Shown here one piece after another: positions 11,985 to 22,720 of a stretch of 64,000 nt of DNA (its first letter is position 1; the number at the start of each line of letters is the position of its first letter). A program made the translations under genes and the position numbers. The DNA is from Arabidopsis thaliana (Eukaryota; Streptophyta; Magnoliopsida; Brassicales; Brassicaceae), in assembly GCF_000001735.4 (NCBI RefSeq), contig NC_003070.9:19391971-19455970 (forward strand), written 5' to 3'. Under the pieces are notes generated by a model. It saw only the letters and a list, made by a program, of their open reading frames with translations, was not told the DNA's origin and searched no databases.

Positions 11985-12612
11985 ACAGAATATTACAAAA
12001 TTAAGTCCAAGAAAAAATTACTGTTGAGTTTTCTCTTTCCATCATGAAAATACCTTTATACTCTTATATCATATTTGCTTTTGACGTTAAATATTTTGTT
12101 ACCTTTTAATAATAATGTTATCATCTTCCCATAATTATACAATCTTTGAAATCAAATCGTTGGTTCAATAGCTGATAATTTAATTATATCGTCAACTGTA
12201 TTATTAACATGTTAAGTAGGTTTGTATCCTAAGTCTTTTCATCCATACATCAAAACTTTATCCAAGTATCCATATTTCGCTAACAATATTATCCTGATAA
12301 TACGTTATATGCTAACTATTCTGATGCATGTATTTTTTCTACATGATTATTCAGTCGCAAGTCAACTTTTTTGCTTTTCATGCTAAATATTTTGTTACCT
12401 TTAAATAATAATGTTATCGCTTCGCATATATATCAGTCTTTGAAATCTAAACATTGGTTCAATAACTGAGAATTTTTTTATATCGTCAAATATATTATTA
12501 ACATATTAAGTTGGTTTGTACTCAATGTCATTTCATCCATCCATCAAACTCTATCTATATTTCGCTAACAATATTATCTCGATAATGCGTTTATATGCTA
12601 ACTATCCTGATT
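11985..12612. repeat. Diverged tandem repeat, probably Helitron-derived
   Basis: About 12075-12325 and 12375-12612 are diverged direct copies. They share GTTAAATATTTTGTTACC (GCTAAATATTTTGTTACC), AATAATAATGTTATC, a TTGGTTCAATA block, ATATCGTCAA, a ...TTCATCCAT-CATCAAA block, and TTTCGCTAACAATATTATC...GATAAT. The segment 11985-12165 also has an inverted relative at about 34865-35055. No coding capacity is seen. Confidence 0.75.
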
Positions 12613-13240
12613 TTTATCATATCTCCTTGAAAGAGTATATTTGTCATATAGATTTTAATTAAAAATGTTACCTAAATAAATAGTTTTCATATATAAATTT
12701 TTAATTATTTGCTGGTGCATTTATAGATTTTTAACTCACCCTTGTTTTATTTCATGTTAGTTAATCTTACTATAAGTCGTTAACTTGGTTCAACATGTTG
12801 GGTAGGTGAATATACCTAATGGGCTGTGCCGGCCCATTACTAATTTTTAATCCATTTTCTGGTTTTGTTTTTTTTGTTGGAAATAAGTTGGAAACCCATA
12901 TGAGATTAGAACCACTCTTTTCATACTCATATTATAAACATTATCAAAAACTATTACATAAAGGTAACTCAATATAAGATGATTAACACAAACAATAATA
13001 GGAAGAAGAGTGTCCTTATCCAATAAGAATCTCAGAAATCATTTGAAAGTATGTCTCTCACACATGTTCAACCAAACCCTAAAAAGGCCCTGCCAGCATA
13101 AAAGCTGCTACATGAGCTAGATTATCCAAATAACTTATAACTTCATCGTAGTCCTCCAAGTAACAATTTAAAATGCAGCTCTCTCTTAAATCATTGGGTA
13201 TTTTTTCTATTGAAATGTTTCAGCTGTACTCGAATTAGTA

Positions 13241-13257
13241 TGTGTGTGTGTGTGTGT
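13241..13257. repeat. (GT)n microsatellite
   Basis: An uninterrupted run of about eight GT units in intergenic DNA. Confidence 0.9.
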
Positions 13258-13325
13258 ATAATTTTCACAATTCTAGATTAGTTCCGGTCAATACTAACTT
13301 CTGATAGCTCTTCTCTATTGGTACT

Positions 13326-13932
13326 CTATGGTCTCCACCATCCCCATTTTAGAAAATAGTTTTAGCTAATTTATATCGAATATATAAAAAGGTATAATAT
13401 ACATAAACGATTAGGACAGCATATATAATCTTCAATTAGCATTAATAATAAAACGTTCTTTCTCCAAAAACATTTTACAGTGATTAAAATATATTGAAGC
13501 AGACGAAGATTTTAGAATGCATTAAAGCGGATTCAAATATTGGCTCTACAACATAATGTAGTTTGAAATATTGTGTTTTATGTTTTATTTGGTATAGTTT
13601 TAAACAATTTAGAAAATAGTTTTAGCTAATATTGTGTTTTGTGTTTCTATGGTCTCCACCATCCCCATTTTAGAAAATAGTTTTAGCTAATTTATATCGA
13701 ATATATAAAAAGGTATAATATACATAAACGATTAGGACAGCATATATAATCTTCAATTAGCATTAATAATAAAACGTTCTTTCTCCAAAAACATTTTACA
13801 GTGATTAAAATATATTGAAGCAGACGAAGATTTTAGAATGCATTAAAGCGGATTCAAATATTGGCTCTACAACATAATGTAGTTTGAAATATTGTGTTTT
13901 ATGTTTTATTTGGTATAGTTTTAAACAATTTA
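13326..13932. repeat. Exact 286-bp direct duplication
   Basis: 13326-13611 (CTATGGTCTCCACCATCCCC...TTAAACAATTTA) recurs at 13647-13932, offset 321 bp. I see no mismatch by eye. The 35-bp spacer begins with a short extra copy of GAAAATAGTTTTAGCTAAT, a segment found inside each unit. Perfect identity in intergenic DNA suggests a recent duplication. Confidence 0.95.
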
Positions 13933-15588
13933 TTCGGTTTTAAACTTTTATTTTAAATTAAGTTGTGTTTGATGAATATTAGTGTGGTTTCATTGGCTCA
14001 TTTTATACATATATTCATTATTTTTAAGAGATTTTAAAAACTTATAATTATGTTTTTTTCTCAAAAATATACTCGTAAAAACTCGGAAAATCTTATAGTC
14101 ATCTTAGGACCGGACCGAACTTTATAGATGATGTTTTTGTATCAAACACATGTATAATTGTATACTTGTCTTAATCACTTTTATTTCCCAACTAAGGAAA
14201 GAATTTCTTAGAACCTTGATCTTCATTCTGGATTTTTAGAATCTAAAAAGATGAAAAATAGTGACTTACTACAGAAGTTTTTATTGACTCTGTCATATAT
14301 AAGCTTTTTTCTTGGTAGTGGTAGAGTTGTTGTTTTGATACGTAATTGGCTTATTGCTATGACTAGGAACTCAAACTTGTGAATATATTATTAAGAAAAT
14401 TAAAAGATGTAAAAGGAAATTAAAGAAAAAAAGCTGGAAACCAAAGCACTTTTCTCTCTTTTGCTTTAGGGAAAGAGCCAAACAGCTTGCAATGTCCTCT
14501 TTATAACTTCATGTTTCATTTCACTAAAGGTGTATATCAAAATATATTACAACAAGAAAAAATTTCTTAGCATGTTTTCAGTGCGTTAATGTTTATTTAA
14601 AGTGATTCTGCAAATATTAAACTACCGTAAACTTCATATAATCATTATACAAAAATTCGGGCTTTTGTATGAGATTGTAAACTCGAGGTGGTTAAAAACA
14701 AAAATATATAGAGATGTAATAAAGTAATCTGCAAATAAGAAAATGTAAACCTCTTGGGTCTATTTTGGGGTCATTACAAGCAATTGATTAAAACCCTAAT
14801 AAGATTCAAGCCGTACGAAATGGTAGATACTAATGAAAGGACGATACGGAGAATAATACACATGTACCTATATATGTCTTTATTTGAGACAACAAAACAG
14901 ATACAAAATCAAATTTAAAGTCATATGATAAAATAAGAATAAATTTTTGCATATCGTTATAATGATTGTCACTTACAAAAATAAATTTTGAAATTTTTAG
15001 TATGTCATCAGGCTATTCAATAAAAATATTATTGGATTCATATCTGTTTTTATTGAAATATAAGTATTTAAATTATATATAGTAGATAAAGATATTACAG
15101 TCATCACATTTAATTAATAAAAAATTGCTTATAACTTCATTTCAAAGTGTTAGATAGTTTTAAATTTACTACTTTTAAGTTAAAGCTAGAGAGATCTCTT
15201 GTTGAAGTGTGTAACATAATGGATAGTGGGAAAAAAAAGTTTTCATTAGAAAATACAATTACTAGTTTAATTGCAACAAATTTTGGTGTCGTTATGAAAG
15301 TTTGTTGATTCAGAGATTGATTAATTTTCATTAGGATTAACTTTGCTTTCGTCACTGCAAATTCCACATAACAATACATATTTTACTAATAGAACCGATG
15401 ATATTTTTTTATTCATAATATCCAATTGTGTTAGGAATCGAAAATAAAAACCCCCCAAAATATCATTACATCTTTGGATTTTAATCAGCACAAAACGAGA
15501 GAAAAAAAAGAAAGAAAGAAAAAAGGGTAAAAAAATATTTAAGGAAGAAGAGAAATATGACGAAGATACACACAATTCGGATTAATAT
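13933..15588. other. Intergenic, AT-rich
   Basis: No coding pattern, structured RNA or recognisable transposon end was seen. The last few hundred bases may include the 3'UTR of the DUF761 gene. Confidence 0.4.
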
Positions 15589-16215
15589 TTAGCTGAACTC
15601 AATCATTTTTTTCTGCTGATTCAAGTTCTTATAAAACTTCTTTATAAAATCATCAGCTGCTTTGTCAACGTGTCCATTAGCCACATCACCATTTTCCGGC
15701 GTTAACGGAAACGGTGAGTCCGTTACTCTTAACGGTCTAACCAATGGAGTCTGTCCAAAACCGGGGAAATAAGGAGACAAAGCCACCGTTAAATCTGCCG
15801 GCGTGACGTTTCCTTTCTCTCCAACGCCGTTAAGAAGCTCAAGAACGGCTCTAGCGGCGGCTACGTCGTCGTCAAGCGTCTGAGGCGTTTGACCACACGT
15901 GAAGAGATTATTGTGACTCTTTTTCCTCATGAAAGCCATATTAGAGAAAGGGAATGAATAGTTTGGAGTGTTGCTGCAGCTAAACTCGTACTCTTGTCGC
16001 GATGACGCGGTGGCTGAAGTAGCGTTTAGAGCGGCTGAGGCGGTGGAACCGGCGTGGACACGACGACGTTGGTGGAACATGAGGTTCTTGCCACGTTTGA
16101 GAGTGGCGTTGAAGTCAGCGATGAGTTTGTTTTTTGAGACGCCTTTGCGGATCATGTACAAGAGAAAACGTACGATGTTCCATAGCTTCTTGCTTATTGG
16201 TACGTTTTGATCCAT
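15589..16215 (-). CDS. DUF761 plant protein (Avr9/Cf-9-elicited type), At1g52140-like
   Basis: Single-exon gene of 208 aa, starting MDQNVPISKKLWNIVRF. The N-terminus has a basic, hydrophobic segment (LWNIVRFLLYMIRKG then SKNKLIADF, KRGKN), as in plant proteins annotated as avirulence-induced. The middle is Ser/Ala/Thr-rich and low in complexity. The C-terminus, about residues 182-204, carries the DUF761 motif VDKAADDFIKKFY...LNQQ. No catalytic motif is present, and the family's biochemical role is unknown. Some members respond rapidly to elicitors in other plants. A minus-strand TATA box (CCTTTATAAACCCC) lies near 16309-16322, roughly 100 bp upstream of the ATG, beside a (GA)n tract at 16327-16341. 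Confidence 0.9.
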   Translation of the reverse strand: MDQNVPISKKLWNIVRFLLYMIRKGVSKNKLIADFNATLKRGKNLMFHQRRRVHAGSTASAALNATSATASSRQEYEFSCSNTPNYSFPFSNMAFMRKKSHNNLFTCGQTPQTLDDDVAAARAVLELLNGVGEKGNVTPADLTVALSPYFPGFGQTPLVRPLRVTDSPFPLTPENGDVANGHVDKAADDFIKKFYKNLNQQKKMIEFS

Positions 16216-16344
16216 ATCAAGATTTTTTAGAGAGAAAAAGAGAGATTTGTATTATTTTATTTTTTTTGGAATTTGATTACTTATGAGCTAAGGAGAAGAA
16301 ATGTGAGGGGTTTATAAAGGACGAAAGAGAGAGAGAGAGAGTGG

Positions 16345-17850
16345 TACTAAAACGTGCAAAGATTATAAAAAGATTTGAAAGACAAAGCAAAAGCTTATGT
16401 ATTACTATTGGAGCATAATTATTGCATCCATGTAACTTTAAAAGAAAAACAAATATAATGAACAAGGACCAATTGTTGTATCTTAGATTTCATGGTTTTA
16501 AAGAAGAAGAAAAAACACTAGCTATGTAGGAATTATTGCAGCCTCTGATTAAAATTAGAAATAATCAAGATTCTAGGGTAAGTACTAAGTAGTTTTCTTG
16601 CAAGGTTTTATCCGATATTCCGATATATATAATTTTTAATAAATGAGAATCGGGTAAAAATATATAACCATTCAGTGTGTTCACAATGAGTTACCATGAA
16701 TGAAATTGAACTAATACTCGAATAAATTAATATTGAATCGAAGTGAATCGTTTGCATGCATCTAGCAAGTTAGTGTCAACGTCCGCATGCAATATGCATG
16801 AATTGTTCTAAGAATGAAATTACGATAGCTATACAAAATCTAATATATTTTTTAGGATATTTAGATGTAATCAAGTTAGGTAGGCTTAGGGATTCTGATT
16901 CATACGGTATCAAATCGACATGCCTACTATGTCAATATGTCATTATCATACGATCATTAAAACAAACATCTAATCACGAATTTTTCTGAATACGTACAAA
17001 CATGTAACCACTGGTAAGACTCAGATAATATTACTCAACTCAAATAATGGAAAAGTAGAAACAAAAATACAATTTAAGGTGGAAGAGAGCTATAATAAAC
17101 TCTTAAATATCAACTTTTTTTTGTACTTTAGATTGCACTATGTATGATAGCCATAATATCTATATACGGATTTTATAGGTCTTGCTTTATGTGTTAAATA
17201 ATTGCTGCATCCTTTTCTTAATATCTTTATGAGGATATTGAGTTTCAAATTAAAAACAAATAACTCTTTTTCTATTATTGGCACACAATATTCATCCTAA
17301 ACTAATGGCCGACATTAATGTTGTTTTTCCTTTGATTGAAATTGAATTATTTCCGTGTTTTGAAATTTTCATTTCGTCAAGTTTTCATAGACATGGAAGT
17401 ATGGAACCAACTTTATGGTTCACTCAAGCAAAAATGAATAGCTCAAAATTATAGAGTTAGCCTATAAACACCATAAATATCGAATTCTTCAGAACTTCCA
17501 AAGATAAGTCTAGATTTTAATATCTCTCTGGTTATTTTTCTTTATAAGAAAAAAAATTCTCAACCTTATCCTAAACAATCCAATTTGTCGCTGTGGAAAC
17601 CTACACCAGATAGAGATGGTCATGGTTGAGTGTAATGATTGTCATACATTTTAGGAAAGGAAAAAAGATAAATTGTGTGATGGGCAAAATTTCTTTGTAA
17701 AGAAGTCGAATAAAACTTTAGAAAGCTAAAATGTACTAATAACAAGAAAAGAAAAAGATCATCATTATCACTCTTAATCAAACTACAAATTAAGCAAGCA
17801 TTTCTTGAGTTTTGAAACAAAACACTGTTTTACGTGTTCACAGCAACATC
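16345..17850. other. Intergenic upstream of DUF761 gene, into ATHB-15 3' side
   Basis: AT-rich DNA with no convincing ORF or repeat. It should hold the DUF761 promoter and the ATHB-15 terminator region. Confidence 0.4.
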
Positions 17851-17853
17851 AAG

Positions 17854-17878
17854 AACAACAACAACAACAACAACAACA
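17854..17878. repeat. (CAA)n microsatellite in ATHB-15 3' region
   Basis: A run of about eight CAA units (GTT in the sense direction of ATHB-15), about 65-90 bp past the stop codon, so probably within the 3'UTR. Confidence 0.85.
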
Positions 17879-17942
17879 TGACCGTTTTACAATACAGCCA
17901 AAAGGCAAAAGCTTAGTCTGAAAATACAAAATACAATAAATC

Positions 17943-20900
17943 TCACACAAAGGACCAATTGATGAACACAAAGCAGATGCAATGAGCATTTTCTTCTTCA
18001 TTGAGTACTTTCCAAGCAACTGCTCTCTCATACGAAACTGGTCTCCCCATGCTTGAGAGACATATCCCGCCTTGAAGGCACGCGAAGCCCTGAAAAAATA
18101 GATCCTAGTAAGTCGATAAAACTAAACATATGTGATAAGAATGAAGATCAGAAAATGTTTCTAAGAACCTGTTGCATGATCTGTGGGAACTCAGAGCAAA
18201 GAGTCTTTCTTCCATTGTCATCAAATATCTTCTCTAAAGAGATGTCTTGAAGAGCAACTAATGTAGTCTCCAGCATGTCAAGTCCCGCCTGGTTTGCAAA
18301 TGTGAAGACGGGCAAGGCCTAACCGATGTTCAAATCCCAAAACAGATCAGCGAATACACGAGTCAAGTACTCCTATCGAATACACATTTATGTGTTTAAC
18401 ATTGTGTTTGTTACCTTCATTGAGCAGCAGATTATAGCATCAGTGTGATGCCAAAGATTCTTAAGAATAGATTCATTGCCGTCACTGTTTGATTTAAGTA
18501 GCTCAACACCCATGTAGCCCCTATTATCAATGGGTAAATGAGTCATCTTAGTAAACTAAACATTGTTGATTTGGTGGGAAAATTAGAACATATTTGATAG
18601 TTTGGTTTATACCTGTAACTCTGGCAAATCCAACGAGCAAGTGTTTGGGCTTCAGGAGTACCCAAAGGAGTGCGTAGACCAACTTGTGAGCTGATATGAG
18701 AAGGAGAAAGAGCCAATGCTACTCTCTGCACCGATGATATGATACCTCGAACATACTGCCTAGCCATGGATGCTACATGTTCTTGCATATGGCTCTCGAT
18801 ACCAAACTCAAATGCTATTGTCATCACAGATCTTGCACATGTGGAGTTTCCTGATTGATCAGTTGAGGCTTTTGTTCCAGCTGAACCAATTTCCAGTGCC
18901 GAAGCAAGATCCAAGGTTCGGTTTGGGCTAGATACTTCCTGCTTTTTTGGTTCAAGAAAAGCTTAAGAATCTGAATAATAGAAGACTTGGACAGAAAACA
19001 TAACTTTTATTTACCTTTGCGGAATCAAGAGGGATAATACGAAAACCAGAAGGAAGCAGAGGTGCATCATCCGCAAACGAAGCATCGATTGGAGCAAATA
19101 TAAGTTCCGCACAGGTTCCTACAGCATTTTCATCCATTCCGCTACAAAGCTAATAACCAAAAAAAAAATTATTTCAGGTACTAGAGACCAACATTAAAAC
19201 CTTATGCAAAATAGACAACCTAAAGTACTTACTTGAAGAAGGAAGATATCTCTTGGAACGATTGCATCTTCAGGGGAATGACCAAGACCTTCCAATTTGA
19301 TGACTTCCATAAACTGAATGAAAAAAAACCAACCATTATTCAACTTATATTATGGAGATAAAAGAAAAACATTAAGTTCATCGAAGAAAATTAAACTAAC
19401 CTCTTCATGCTCAATAGTATGAGCAAGTGGAAGTATAACCTGCCCTCCAAATCCTCCAACTCGGGCACTACAAGGCCCTACTTTAACTGCTGCTGCTAGA
19501 TACGCATCAATGTTGTTGTCAGCCCATTCTGACCTATGCTCCCTCAGAAACCGAAGCAGGATCGCCGGAGGAACATTCTGTAGGTGCAAAATCCCATAAA
19601 AAGAAGGTGAAAAAGTGTTGAAACAATCATCAGTTGATCTATAAAAAAAATGGTGCACTGACCTGTAAAAGCATTGATGCTTTTGCGCATAAAACAACAT
19701 TGCTTACAGGAGCAAAGCCATTGGCAAATGTAAGATTTAGACCCATTAGCTTGTCTGGAGAAGAGTTTACAGTGATTGTGACATCATCCATGCTATCTCC
19801 TATCACTGACCATCCTTCATCAGTGAAACCATTTACAGCTTCATTGAAGCCTCTGTAGGGAAAAATTTTATAAGAAGAGGCAAATATAAAGGACACAAAC
19901 CCACCAATAAGAAGAGGCAAATCGTAATTGTATATAAACCTGCTTAGCCTCTGGCTGAGAGCTCTTAAGGCAGCAGGACGCCGTCCCCACCCATTAACAC
20001 TACTATTAGTCTGAGTAACCTCCTGAGCTATTTGCTTGAGCTGACGCAGTGCCTTTGAGACAAATTCGATTTGTATGCATCATTTGAGAACAGTAGTTTC
20101 AATATCAGAATGAGCTTTAGGGAATAAATGAGTTTAATTAACATACCGCCATTGTTGTCTTCTGTGCAAGTACTTTGGGTGACTCATAGAGCGGGCGCAA
20201 GACCTCAGGCACGCTACAAGCCTATTTAAGTGAACAAATATCCAAACAGTTTGGTTAACATTTCCAAGACCATTAGAATTGGTGCAGAGTGAGGCTCGTT
20301 ACCTCCAAATCCATATGATCCACTATGTGTATGATTGAGCCACCACCATCACAAGGCCGTATCAAGTACCCACTGGAAAGCATCTCTGCTCTCACAAAAT
20401 TCTGAACCAGTGGCATACTAGGACCATTTTGAGTGCTCTTAAGAGATCTCTCGCACACCTATAAGATTTCTTAAACCTTGTGAAATGGATCAACATGAAT
20501 AAGAACACTGACAGAAAAGAAAAGCTACATACCACAAGGCTGCCATCTTCTAAAACAGAGGTGTAACGTAACAGCCAGAAATCGCGTGGTGGGGCCAATG
20601 TAGTTGGTGCATAGAGCTGCAATTACGAAGAGGATGATGGTTACTATTTTCAACTTTAGAAAAATAATTCTAACTGTGTAGCACTTATGGTTTAAAACTA
20701 ACCTGCATATAAAGCAGCTCAACGGTTCCACCATTGGCAGTTGGCAACACGTTCATAACTTCAACAGCTCGACATTCGCGGAACCACGAAGGACGATCCT
20801 TGACAATCTCTGCAACCTGTAAAATAGTGAAAACAGATGAATGTTGTTACATATGTAGACACATGTAGAGTAGTATAAGATTGTATAAATCAGCGATGAG

Positions 20901-21991
20901 AATGATTCTATAAACGCACCCTTGTAGGCTCAAGACCCACTAGGCCACAGGCGCGTGCTGCCACACCAGTGCAACCATGAGAAATAGCGATGATTCCAAT
21001 GGAATCCGGACCAGGCTGTTACGGAAAATACAAAAACAACCATTGAGGAAAAAGCAGAATAACTATATCCAATTAACAAAAACAAAACTAGAGGAATAAA
21101 ATACCTTCATTCCAGGCATCTGAACCCACTCAACAGCGGTTCCAGTTGCCTTTGAAAGAAACTCTGCTAAAGTTTCTTCTGCAATGGACAAAAGTCTGAA
21201 AACATAACATGTATCAATGAATCTCAGAAAAATATGACAAAAGTGTAGTTTTTAACTAACAGAGTAACCATATTCCAATTAAAGAACCAACCCTGCAGGA
21301 CTAGCATCTCTCTGAGGATTTTGAGATGCCAATTGGTGCTGACCACTCGTCACCACCGATTCACAGCTTGTGTCTTTAGCTGGGAGTGAAGGCTGAAAAA
21401 AAAAGACAAATCGATACACATACCATTAAAAGGATATTATTATTCTTAAAGAAAACATTCTAGTGATTATTAAGATAAGAAAAATGAAGATATTGCAGGA
21501 GTAGAATCCTCACATTTGGAGTATGTTGACGGAAGTAGCTGTTTTCATGGACCAGCTGTGACACTTGCTTCTGCAACCTGTCATTCTCCTCCATCAAGAG
21601 CTTGTTCATTGCCGTCAACTTCCGATTCACAGCTTGAAGCCGTGAAGCCTCTTTCCTTTGTTTCTCTCTACATCTAAAGTTCATAACAGAAACACAAAAC
21701 AAAGATTAGATCAAGTAGATAGAGAGAACACCACAGAAACTTCCATTCACTACAATTCCCAAGCAAGGAACATTGTTATTACCTTCGGTTCTGAAACCAC
21801 ACTTTGATCTGTTTAGGCTCAATGTTAGAGAGAATAGGACACTCTCTGATCAACTGCTGACGGCGAATAGAACTCGGTTTAGGACAGTCATGATAAAGCC
21901 TCTCAAGTGCTTCAACTTGTTCAGGTGTATACCTCACATACTTCCCATTATCCAAACATCCCAACTTACCATCCTTGCAAGACATTGCCAT
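17943..21991 (-). CDS. ATHB-15: Class III HD-ZIP transcription factor ATHB-15 (CORONA/INCURVATA4)
   Basis: Minus-strand CDS of 18 exons, 836 aa: join(17943..18089, 18169..18318, 18415..18520, 18613..18938, 19015..19149, 19233..19313, 19401..19577, 19663..19852, 19940..20052, 20147..20221, 20303..20458, 20533..20616, 20703..20816, 20920..21015, 21105..21195, 21292..21392, 21514..21673, 21783..21991). The homeodomain lies at about residues 16-76 (KVWFQNRRCREKQRKE), followed at once by a leucine zipper (about 77-115, NRKLTAMNKLLMEENDRL). A START lipid-binding domain starts near residue 155, and the C-terminal MEKHLA domain covers roughly the last 150 residues. It is a nuclear regulator of meristem, vascular and organ-polarity patterning. 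The message is restricted by microRNA165/166 at a site split between exons 4 and 5. The total equals the known ATHB-15 length. Confidence 0.98.
21006..21115 (-). promoter_or_regulatory. miR165/166 target site interrupted by an intron
   Basis: In spliced ATHB-15 mRNA, the end of exon 4 (21105-21115, CTGGAATGAAG) joins the start of exon 5 (21006-21015, CCTGGTCCGG). This gives a 21-nt site complementary to miR165/166 with few mismatches. The intron 21016-21104 separates the halves, so only spliced RNA carries the full site. The encoded residues (PGMKPGPD) sit in the START domain. Such sites are established for all Arabidopsis class III HD-ZIP genes. Confidence 0.95.
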
Positions 21992-22720
21992 TACTCCTCA
22001 GCAAAACTCTTCTTATTTCACAATCACAGAATCTCACAAATGACCCTACTACCCCCTCCAGATGAATAACTAAATCCTTCTAAACAGAAGATAACCACAA
22101 CATACTAAACAAAGGAGACAGAGAGCTTCTTAGTCCACCACAAACTCCACAGCTTGAACAACTACCAAATCTAAGCCATCTCAAATCCTAAGCACTTGGA
22201 GTAGCTTCACAAATCACATTACCGCATAAATATCGAATTCTGTTTCCTTCAAAACACACTAGAGGCTTTTTTTCTTCATGCAATCTCAAAAGGGCACACA
22301 AAGACAAAACCTATCCTTTATATTACTCCTCGGCTTTTATGAGCTAAATACCAAAACACAAGAAAGAAAAACAGACTTTAAGATTACAACTTTCCCTTTT
22401 ACAAACACCGAAAAAAGATTCGACCTTTTCTCTGAACACACACACCTAAAAAAACAAGAAAGTTACAAACTTTTTTATATTTGCTCGTGACTATAACACA
22501 GAATCACCGAGTTGACTCAGCCATTAGAAACCCCGATTCCACCTCGAAACGAAGCCATAATATTATCAGTTCTCAAACCCATATTCTCCTTCTTCGAGCT
22601 CTCATTGAAATAAAAATGAAAACTTTAGAGAAAAGAAAAACCCTAGAAATTTATTCGAAGAAGGAAAGAGGAAAGAGGAAAGTAGAAGAGAGGATGAAGA
22701 AGAGATGTATGTAGAAAACG
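21992..22720 (-). promoter_or_regulatory. ATHB-15 leader region with candidate uORF
   Basis: This is a long pyrimidine-rich stretch in the sense direction (CT-rich at about 22610-22714), typical of a plant 5'UTR. A 13-codon upstream ORF (22517-22558, minus) starts ATGGCTTCG in a favourable context and ends TGA. A shorter one starts near 22278. The transcription start is not visible, so their presence in the mRNA is inferred. Confidence 0.4.
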
